From NCBI GenBank assembly GCA_002171375.1, contig NHFK01000020.1:1-6540 (forward strand): a stretch of DNA of 6,540 nt, in the 5' to 3' direction. This DNA is from Alphaproteobacteria bacterium TMED109. Lineage in GTDB: Bacteria; Pseudomonadota; Alphaproteobacteria; TMED109. Made by a program: the position numbers and the translations under genes. Of the stretch, positions 1-5,020 are shown piece after piece. Position 1 is the stretch's first letter, and each line of letters opens with the position of its first letter. Under the pieces are notes generated by a model. That model did not search any database. It saw nothing but the letters and a program-made list of their open reading frames with translations, and was not told where the DNA came from.

Positions 1-470
1 ATAAACCAAATTTTAGCGGGACAAAAAGATAGCCTTAACAAACTTAACCTTCTTTTTTCTCCGGCAGATAACCAAGAAGCTGGACAATCTAAAAATTTTC
101 CAAATGAAAAAACTTTTACTGCCTCATTAAAAATATTTTTATTTACAGACCATATTTTCATAAAGAACATAAGATTTTCTCTAACAGTTAATGACCCTTT
201 TATGGCATCAAAATGGCCTAACCAAGATATAAGCGGTTTTTCAGAATAATATGCTGGAAGAATTTCTTCTCCATACCATAAAAGTTTTCCACTTGTAATA
301 GGATAGAAGCCTGCAAGACATCTTAATAAAGATGTTTTTCCAGAACCATTTTTACCTTTAATAATTATACTTTCACTTGAATCTAATGAAAAACTTAATG
401 AAGAAAATATATTACGCCCACTTCTATCAAAAGATAAATTTTGAGCATGTATTATATGTTTATTAATCAA
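1..470 (-). CDS. ccmA: Heme exporter ATP-binding protein CcmA (partial, C-terminus off the left edge)
   Basis: This is the N-terminal 156 residues of an ABC ATPase, open to the window edge. Walker A is GKNGSGKTS (residues 39-47), and the signature motif is LSAGEKR (134-140). Walker B and the rest of the domain lie outside. The pieces LLRCLAG, SGKLLW, LGHFDAIKGSLTVRENL (84-100) and LSAGEKRRLSLLRL are typical of CcmA, which with CcmB/CcmC/CcmD handles heme for cytochrome c maturation (system I) at the inner membrane. I chose the TTG start at 470 because it matches the family's N-terminus and the only in-frame codons back to the upstream stop are TAT TGG GTA TCT ATT. A weak GGG lies 8 bases before it. 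The gene begins 15 bases after the stop of the upstream PaaK-like gene and in the same frame, so translational coupling is plausible. A different ABC ATPase is unlikely but not excluded until the C-terminus is seen. Confidence 0.88.
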   Translation of the reverse strand, partial: MINKHIIHAQNLSFDRSGRNIFSSLSFSLDSSESIIIKGKNGSGKTSLLRCLAGFYPITSGKLLWYGEEILPAYYSEKPLISWLGHFDAIKGSLTVRENLMFFMKIWSVNKNIFNEAVKVFSFGKFLDCPASWLSAGEKRRLSLLRLSFCPAKIWF

Positions 471-485
471 AATAGATACCCAATA

Positions 486-1718
486 TCATTCATAAGTTCT
501 AGTATCTTCTATAACTAATCCATCATTTGGAATTGTATCTTTAGAAACTATTTCAACCTCAGCTCTTAATTTTAGCTCCGCTTTTGCTTCTTCTATAATT
601 ATCTTTTCTAATTCATTGTCTATATTTTGAGCTTCAACTAAAATTTTGATTGTATCTTTATGATCAACATTACCCACTACTAATCTTAACTTAGATACAT
701 TCTTTATTTTATTTGATATTTTAGCAATTTGTTCTGGCCTTACAAACATACCTCTTACTTTTGTAGTTTGATCAGCTCTTCCCATCCAACCTTTTATCCT
801 CATAGCAGTTCTACCGCATACGCTATCTTGTTTAATGACAGCAGATAAATCTCCTGTAGCAAATCTAAATAATGGATATTCATGATTTAAATTAGTTACA
901 ACTAATTCTCCTACTTCACCATCAGATAAGACTACATCAGATCCCGGCCTAACTATTTCAATAATTACTCCCTCATCGCAAAACATTCCTTCATTTTCCC
1001 AAGTTTCATATGCTACTAATCCTAAATCAGCAGTACCATAAGATTGAAGTACTGGACATCCAAGCTCACTTAAAATGGTTTTTAAAGAAGGTGGACAGGC
1101 CTCTCCTCCCACTAATCCAGTTTTCATAGATGAAACATCTATATTACTTTCTTTTCCTTTTTCAAGAATTGTTTTTAAAAAAGAAGGAGTTCCTACATAT
1201 CTGTTAGGTTTTAATTTATTTATAGCTTGTATCTGCTGTTCTGTATTACCTATACCTCCAGATATTACACAAGCACCTATATAATTTGCGCCCTGCTCCA
1301 TCATCTCTCCTGCAGGAGTAAGGTGATAAGAAAATGTATTATAAACTATATCTCCTTCAATAAAACCTGCCGCTTTCATTGCTCTAGACATTCTCCAAAA
1401 ATCATTGCTGCCGCCTGGATCATATATTGGTCCAGGTGAAACAAATAAATTTTTAAAATGGTTTACAGGTTTTATGGTCAGTCCTCCTAAAGGAGGAATT
1501 TTATTTTGCAACTCGGATAGTTCAGATTTCCTTGTTATTGGAATCTTTTGTAAATCTTTTTTATTTAATATTTCTCCAGGAATAATTTCAGAAAGAACAG
1601 GTTTCCAACCTTCTGAGTGTTTTTTTGCACTATTCAGCAGTATTCTCAGTTCATTAAATTGATCATTTTCTCTTTCCTCGGCAGGTCTACGTTCTAGATC
1701 TAAATTTTCTTTTTCCAT
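486..1718 (-). CDS. PaaK-like AMP-binding protein (phenylacetate-CoA ligase family)
   Basis: This 410-residue cytoplasmic protein belongs to the ANL (acyl-CoA synthetase/adenylate-forming) superfamily and is closest in pattern to phenylacetate-CoA ligases, which activate an aromatic or other carboxylic acid with ATP and transfer it to CoA. Visible blocks are SPGPIYDPGG (94-103) where the phosphate loop normally reads TSGTTGKP, GLVGGEACP (201-209), QSYGTADLG (225-233), FRFATGDL (284-291) and GRADQTTKVRGMFVRP (313-328). The C-terminal block reads IPNDGLVIEDTRTYE (396-410), with Leu402 at the place where a catalytic lysine is expected. The ATG at 1718 is the first possible start after an in-frame stop, and a weak GGA lies upstream. 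The first ~30 residues are highly charged. The true substrate cannot be read from the sequence, so I give no gene symbol. It is divergent from rpoH and leads directly into ccmA, an unusual partner. Confidence 0.82.
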   Translation of the reverse strand: MEKENLDLERRPAEERENDQFNELRILLNSAKKHSEGWKPVLSEIIPGEILNKKDLQKIPITRKSELSELQNKIPPLGGLTIKPVNHFKNLFVSPGPIYDPGGSNDFWRMSRAMKAAGFIEGDIVYNTFSYHLTPAGEMMEQGANYIGACVISGGIGNTEQQIQAINKLKPNRYVGTPSFLKTILEKGKESNIDVSSMKTGLVGGEACPPSLKTILSELGCPVLQSYGTADLGLVAYETWENEGMFCDEGVIIEIVRPGSDVVLSDGEVGELVVTNLNHEYPLFRFATGDLSAVIKQDSVCGRTAMRIKGWMGRADQTTKVRGMFVRPEQIAKISNKIKNVSKLRLVVGNVDHKDTIKILVEAQNIDNELEKIIIEEAKAELKLRAEVEIVSKDTIPNDGLVIEDTRTYE

Positions 1719-1750
1719 AATAAAATTCCAGTCTATTTATCACTTTAAGC

Positions 1751-1776
1751 ATCATAAATATATGTATATATATGAT
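1751..1776. repeat. 26-base imperfect palindrome, possible operator
   Basis: The left half is ATCATAAATATAT and the right half is GTATATATATGAT. Comparing the left half with the reverse complement of the right half gives 11 of 13 matching positions, with the outer ATCAT/ATGAT arms perfect. It overlaps the candidate minus-strand promoter and lies about 30 bases upstream of the rpoH -10, a position suited to a dimeric regulator. The inner part is alternating A/T and therefore prone to chance symmetry. Confidence 0.35.
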
Positions 1777-1781
1777 AATAT

Positions 1782-1811
1782 ATAACATCTATAAAACCAT
1801 ACATCTATAAT
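1782..1811 (+). promoter_or_regulatory. Candidate rpoH promoter
   Basis: A perfect consensus -10 TATAAT lies at 1806-1811, with ATAACA at 1782-1787 as the best -35 (4 of 6 to TTGACA, 18-base spacer). Transcription would begin near 1818-1820, leaving a leader of about 40 bases before the rpoH start. No RpoH-type (CTTGAA / CCATnT) element is evident, so autoregulation by sigma-32 is not supported by what I see. Confidence 0.45.
1785..1810 (+). repeat. Direct repeat ACATCTATAA, two copies, 16-base period
   Basis: ACATCTATAA occurs at 1785-1794 and again at 1801-1810, separated by six bases. The second copy supplies most of the putative rpoH -10 (TATAAT), and the first sits in the -35 region. 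The arrangement could be a tandem binding site overlapping the promoter, or simply a duplicated -10-like element. It includes C residues, so it is less trivial than the neighbouring A/T alternation. Confidence 0.4.
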
Positions 1812-1846
1812 AGATTTCAGTACGTACACTTTATAAACAATTTATT

Positions 1847-1850
1847 TGAG
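1847..1850 (+). promoter_or_regulatory. rpoH ribosome binding site
   Basis: GAGG lies six bases before the ATG at 1857. It decides the start: the upstream in-frame codons contain no ATG, GTG or TTG back to about 1808, and this is the only well-placed Shine-Dalgarno sequence. Confidence 0.7.
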
Positions 1851-1856
1851 GTTTGT

Positions 1857-2744
1857 ATGGTAGAAAAATATAAAAATACATCCGGATTTAATAACAATTT
1901 TTTGTCAAAATCTATGAATTCCCCCTTATTATCCAAGGATCAGGAACAGTCCCTTACCAAATTATGGAAAGACAACAAAGATCCAAAAGCTTTAGAAAAA
2001 ATAATACTTTCTTATAGTAAATTAGTTATAAGAATTGCATCGCAATTTAAACATTATGGATTACCATTTAATGATTTGTTGCAAGAAGGTCATATAGGTT
2101 TACTGCTTGCTTTAGATAAATTTGACCCTTCAAGAGAATTAAGGTTCTCAACTTATTCTAGATGGTGGGTTAAAGCTACAATACAAGAATATGTTCTAAA
2201 AAACTGGTCAATAGTAAAAACCGGTTCAAGTTCAGCTCAAAAGTCATTATTCTTTAATTTAAGAAGGTTTAAAGTTAACGGGGTAATAAGTCATAAAGAA
2301 AGAAAAAAAATGGCTAATCTATTAGGAGTGAAAGAAAAATTTATTTCTGATAGAGAAAATCATATTCTTATGAAAGATGCTTCTTTAAATGCTCCGTTAA
2401 CATCCGATACTGTAGAGGAATGGCAAAGTTTTTTAGTTGATAATAAGCAAGAATCTCCAGAAGATGCTTTTATCAAAAATGATGAAAAAACTAAAAAGAA
2501 AGAATGGCTTACCCAAGCCTTATCCTCTCTCAATGAAAGAGAAAAAATAATTATAAACTCCCGTCATATATGTGAAACTCCTCTAACATTAGAAAATATT
2601 GGTAAGGATCTTAAAATTAGTAAAGAAAGAGTAAGACAAATAGAAGCCTCAGCTATTAGTAAACTAAAGTTAAGAATAAAAAATCTAGTATTAGAAAAAG
2701 AAAATAAAAGCAAGAATATTAATTTATGTAGCTTCTCTGGTTAA
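1857..2744 (+). CDS. rpoH: RNA polymerase sigma-32 family factor, RpoH II-like
   Basis: This 295-residue sigma-70 family protein directs RNA polymerase to stress promoters. Region 2.2 is seen as DLLQEGHIGLLLALDKFDP (73-91), and region 2.3-2.4 as RFSTYSRWWVKATIQEYVLKNW (96-117). The RpoH box, diagnostic for heat-shock sigma factors, is QKSLFFNLR (128-136). Region 4.2, which reads the -35, is a helix-turn-helix at 243-263 ending in SKERVRQIE. The stretch NWSIVKTGSSSAQK resembles the alphaproteobacterial RpoH II type, tied in Rhodobacter and rhizobia to oxidative or singlet-oxygen stress and general stress rather than classical heat shock; that subtype is from memory and needs a tree. The length is normal. 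It is the only plus-strand gene, and its TAA overlaps the stop of the opposing gene. Confidence 0.93.
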   Translation: MVEKYKNTSGFNNNFLSKSMNSPLLSKDQEQSLTKLWKDNKDPKALEKIILSYSKLVIRIASQFKHYGLPFNDLLQEGHIGLLLALDKFDPSRELRFSTYSRWWVKATIQEYVLKNWSIVKTGSSSAQKSLFFNLRRFKVNGVISHKERKKMANLLGVKEKFISDRENHILMKDASLNAPLTSDTVEEWQSFLVDNKQESPEDAFIKNDEKTKKKEWLTQALSSLNEREKIIINSRHICETPLTLENIGKDLKISKERVRQIEASAISKLKLRIKNLVLEKENKSKNINLCSFSG

Positions 2745-3589
2745 CTCTGTATTGTCTCTAGCAACATTCCCTCTTTATTAAAAAGAGCAGCAAAAACTTG
2801 GTCTTCCCCACCATCAAGAGTAACACAAAATTTTCCAGAAGCTAATCCTCCCCTTTTTGGATCATACCCTCTTATCAACCTTGATAGATCATTATATGGT
2901 TGGTCTAAATTTGCAAAACCACCTCCCCACCAAAGTTCATCGCCCTGTTCTTCTAAAGATTTGTTTCTAGCTAATCCTGCTGAAACAAATAAAAGATTCT
3001 TTTCATCATTATAAGCTAGACGTTTTAATGAAGTCATATATTTAATATGACCCGGGTTATTATCTATTGCTAAATTTATCTCGACAGATGCCCTAGATAG
3101 TGCAGAAGCGCCATCTCTGGCCGCATGATGTAATAAAGATGATGAAATATTATATGATTCTAAAATTTCATCTAAACCTCTACTATACATCCAATCAACT
3201 AATTCCAGGGGATTAGGAGACATATGAAGCTCTCTAGACTTATCTAATAACTCTTCATAACACCCTCTTAAAAAAACAATATCTCCTATATCAAATGAAC
3301 TATTAGTCATAAAAATTGCTCTCAATTTTAAGGCAATATCAATAACTTTTTTAGATTCATTAATTTTATTATTATTTCTACCTATTAAATTTCCTGTAAA
3401 TACTAACCTATCATTTAAATTAGACTTTTCTATAATTTGATTGCATATACTTTGAAAAAGTTCTGCTTTTCCATTAACGGCCCCAATAGCCCAGACCCGT
3501 TCAAAAGAACCTAAATTATGATTTCTAATATTGCTGTTATATATTTTTTTTTCATAATCAGTATGAGCTTTTAAATCATAATTGCCCAT
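2741..3589 (-). CDS. Calcineurin-like phosphoesterase homologue, probably catalytically inactive
   Basis: This 282-residue protein has the block order of PPP-type serine/threonine phosphatases and ApaH-like enzymes. RVWAIGAVNGK (31-41) corresponds to the block RVxAIGDxHG, and RLVFTGNLIGRN (61-72) to GDxxDRG. VFLRGCYEE (105-113) corresponds to GNHEE. GHIKYMTSL (180-188) keeps a possible ligand His, and LLFVSAGL (199-206) corresponds to FVHAGL. A conserved-looking EEQGDELWWGGG follows at 213-224. At least five expected metal ligands are changed (Asp37 to Ala, His39 to Asn, Asp67 to Asn, Asn110 to Cys, His111 to Tyr, and the VHAG His to Ser). The frame is uninterrupted. A strong AGAGG lies six bases before the ATG, which follows the carD stop by 16 bases, so it reads as the last gene of the terB-fdxA-carD operon. 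A binding or scaffold role is plausible; no specific function can be named. Confidence 0.7.
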   Translation of the reverse strand: MGNYDLKAHTDYEKKIYNSNIRNHNLGSFERVWAIGAVNGKAELFQSICNQIIEKSNLNDRLVFTGNLIGRNNNKINESKKVIDIALKLRAIFMTNSSFDIGDIVFLRGCYEELLDKSRELHMSPNPLELVDWMYSRGLDEILESYNISSSLLHHAARDGASALSRASVEINLAIDNNPGHIKYMTSLKRLAYNDEKNLLFVSAGLARNKSLEEQGDELWWGGGFANLDQPYNDLSRLIRGYDPKRGGLASGKFCVTLDGGEDQVFAALFNKEGMLLETIQS

Positions 3590-3605
3590 AGAGAGCCTCT
3601 TTCAT

Positions 3606-4109
3606 TTATATATTAGCCTTAAGGTTTTCTTCAGTTTTTTTTATAGCATCTTCTATGGCTATATCATGTACAGCTACCATTTCACGAACAAAACGATCTA
3701 ATGCCATTTCGTATAATTGTCTTTCACTATATGACTGCTCTGGATCTCCTTCTCCTCTAAATAAATCTCTTAAAACTTCTGCAACTGAAGTTGGGTCTCC
3801 TTTATTTAATTTATCTTTATAATCTTTTTCTCTTTTAGCCCACATTGTTTTTCTAATACGCGCTTTTCCTTTTAAAGCATTCAATGCATTTTTCATCTCT
3901 TCTTTATCAGAAATTGCTCTTAAACCTAATTCATTTAATTTATCAATCGGAATTCTTAAAGTCATTCTTTCTTGCTCAAAAAATACTACTAAAAACTCAA
4001 TTTTACTTTTTAGAATAGTTTGCACTTCATAATCTATAGCTTTTCCTAAGCCATGCTTAGGATATATTAACCAATCACCAACTTTAAATTTTTCTTCTAC
4101 CTTATCCAT
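3606..4109 (-). CDS. carD: CarD/CdnL family transcriptional regulator
   Basis: CarD-type factors bind the RNA polymerase beta subunit and stabilise the open promoter complex, notably at rRNA and other growth-related promoters. The 167 residues fit the family's usual length. An N-terminal Tudor-like RNA-polymerase interaction domain begins at KFKVGDWLIYPKHGLGKA (7-24) and runs to about residue 65. The helical C-terminal domain (about 70-162) carries RIRKTMWAKRE, in which Trp90 is at the place of the tryptophan that wedges into the upstream edge of the bubble in mycobacterial CarD. LRDLF (113-117) and SERQLYEMAL (128-137) are typical of the proteobacterial members. AGAGGA just upstream supports the ATG. 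It lies 24 bases after fdxA and 16 before the phosphoesterase homologue, so co-transcription is likely. It has no ATPase part, so it is not a Mfd fragment. Confidence 0.95.
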   Translation of the reverse strand: MDKVEEKFKVGDWLIYPKHGLGKAIDYEVQTILKSKIEFLVVFFEQERMTLRIPIDKLNELGLRAISDKEEMKNALNALKGKARIRKTMWAKREKDYKDKLNKGDPTSVAEVLRDLFRGEGDPEQSYSERQLYEMALDRFVREMVAVHDIAIEDAIKKTEENLKANI

Positions 4110-4133
4110 TACTTCCTCTAATATTTAATTAAG

Positions 4134-4466
4134 TCACTCGCCTGGTTTATCAGAATAAAACTTTTCAAATTTATTTTCTACACCTTGGTATTCTTCTGCA
4201 TCACTAGATTGCTCTTTCTTTTCTGTAAGATTAGGCCAAATATTTGATTGAGTCGCATTTAAATCAATCCATTTTTCAGCACCAGAGTCTGAGTCTGGTA
4301 GAATAGCTTCTGCAGGACATTCAGGCTCACAAACTCCACAATCTATACATTCATCTGGATTTATAACTAACATATTTTCACCTTCATAAAAGCAATCTAC
4401 TGGACATACCTCTACACAATCAGTGAATTTACATTTTATGCAATCCTCAGTCACTACATAAGTCAT
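4134..4466 (-). CDS. fdxA: Seven-iron ferredoxin FdxA ([3Fe-4S][4Fe-4S])
   Basis: This 110-residue soluble electron carrier matches Azotobacter ferredoxin I with its cysteines shifted by one: Cys9, 12, 17, 21, 25, 40, 43, 46 and 50. By that alignment Cys9, 17 and 50 hold the [3Fe-4S] cluster, and Cys21, 40, 43 and 46 hold the [4Fe-4S] cluster. Cys12 and Cys25 are the family's free cysteines. [19 protein letters not shown] and [16 protein letters not shown] are the defining stretches, and the C-terminal ~50-residue tail with [19 protein letters not shown] is normal for proteobacterial FdxA. The Shine-Dalgarno GAGG overlaps the terB-like stop codon (TGAGG), implying translational coupling with that gene. 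The fdxA-carD pairing is common in alphaproteobacteria. The redox partner is not visible in this window. Confidence 0.95.
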   Translation of the reverse strand: MTYVVTEDCIKCKFTDCVEVCPVDCFYEGENMLVINPDECIDCGVCEPECPAEAILPDSDSGAEKWIDLNATQSNIWPNLTEKKEQSSDAEEYQGVENKFEKFYSDKPGE

Positions 4467-4475
4467 TAATATACC

Positions 4476-4928
4476 TCATTTATTATTTATTTTATTTAAC
4501 ACTTTTTGTTTTGCTTCAATTCGATCTCTATCTTCTACATGAATAAGACCTGCAATTCTTCTAATAAGCATATCTTCAGCAGCATCCAATTCACCGTCAA
4601 CATATGCCAATTCCCATAACATCTCAAGCAAAGTAATTCTTTTTTCAATCTCCCAAGACTCTTTTATTATCCTAGTAAAACCATATAATTGAGAGGAGTT
4701 TTCTGCTAAATTTTTTCCTTCATTATAGATCTTGTTTGCTTCACTTGCGTCTACATTAAATTGTTTTTGAATTAAAACTAAAATTAATTTTTTTTCGTTT
4801 TCATCAAATACGCCATCCATAGATGCCGCTTCACATAAAAGCGCAGTACAGGCTACTTTATATTCATCATTAGGACTTTCAACTTTAACATTTGTATTTT
4901 TAAAAATATTTTTAAAAGAAGTAAACAT
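4476..4928 (-). CDS. TerB-domain protein (tellurite-resistance/acid-shock family)
   Basis: This 150-residue, mainly helical cytoplasmic protein of the TerB/DjlA-like family has no signal peptide or membrane segment. The domain spans about 23-135. It contains two equivalent acidic motifs, MDGVFDENEKKLI (37-49) and VDGELDAAEDMLI (110-122), both D-G-x-[FL]-D-x-x-E. They reflect the internal twofold helical repeat of the fold and are its likely metal-binding residues. No other ter genes are present, so a role in tellurite resistance should not be assumed; single TerB proteins are widespread and their function is poorly known. AGGGA lies seven bases before the ATG. Only nine bases separate its stop from fdxA, making it the first gene of the tight cluster terB-fdxA-carD-phosphoesterase. 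Confidence 0.87.
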   Translation of the reverse strand: MFTSFKNIFKNTNVKVESPNDEYKVACTALLCEAASMDGVFDENEKKLILVLIQKQFNVDASEANKIYNEGKNLAENSSQLYGFTRIIKESWEIEKRITLLEMLWELAYVDGELDAAEDMLIRRIAGLIHVEDRDRIEAKQKVLNKINNK

Positions 4929-5020
4929 AATATAGTCCCTATTTAATAAATAAAATCAAAAAAAAAGTACTTTATAAAGAGCCTAGTAGCATAAAATAAA
5001 TAATTTATCTAGATAGCAAT
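4929..5020 (-). other. Intergenic gap before the terB-like gene, possible promoter region
   Basis: This is the largest gap on the right-hand minus strand (92 bases) and the natural place for the terB-fdxA-carD promoter. It holds a 10-base palindrome CTTTATAAAG (4970-4979), followed on the minus strand by a run of nine T (4966-4958). The palindrome has no G/C stem worth the name, so a Rho-independent terminator for the helicase gene is doubtful. TATAAA (4976-4971) could be a -10, but no good -35 stands 16-18 bases upstream. I cannot settle whether the helicase gene reads through into this operon. Confidence 0.35.

Larger units (their letters stand above)
1719..1856. promoter_or_regulatory. Divergent intergenic control region (PaaK-like gene / rpoH)
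   Basis: These 138 bases separate two genes read in opposite directions and must hold both promoters. The region is almost pure A/T in its middle (1750-1785). It contains a 26-base imperfect palindrome, a 10-base direct repeat, a consensus -10 hexamer facing rpoH, the 8-base palindrome GTACGTAC (1820-1827) near the expected rpoH transcription start, and the rpoH Shine-Dalgarno. For the minus-strand gene the best candidate is TTATCA (1778-1773) and TATGAT (1756-1751), with a 16-base spacer; in DNA this AT-rich the match is weak evidence. No small ORF with a convincing start is visible here. Confidence 0.6.

Noticed and set aside
1..470. Branched-chain amino acid ABC ATPase (LivF/LivG), which can accompany PaaK-like genes
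   Set aside because: The blocks LGHFDAIKGSLTVRENL and LSAGEKRRLSLLRL and the short N-terminal layout match CcmA, not LivF or LivG.
1075..1662. Three plus-strand open frames of 69-85 codons inside the PaaK-like gene
   Set aside because: They lie antisense to a well-supported family member, have no Shine-Dalgarno of note and encode low-complexity, Cys/Ile/Ser-rich sequences with no family pattern.
1828..1837. ACTTTATAAA shared between the rpoH leader and the gap before the terB-like gene (4969-4978)
   Set aside because: A 10-base, nearly all A/T match in two intergenic regions of an AT-rich genome is expected by chance, and its position relative to the two starts differs.
3606..4109. Fragment of the transcription-repair coupling factor Mfd, which shares the CarD-like domain
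   Set aside because: Length, the complete helical C-terminal domain with Trp90 and clean start and stop all fit a stand-alone CarD/CdnL protein.
4476..4928. Tellurite-resistance operon
   Set aside because: Only a lone TerB-domain gene is present; no terA, terC, terD, terE or terZ homologue lies nearby.
4958..4979. Rho-independent terminator after the helicase gene
   Set aside because: There is a run of nine T on the minus strand, but the preceding palindrome CTTTATAAAG is only 10 bases and nearly all A/T, too weak for an intrinsic terminator stem.
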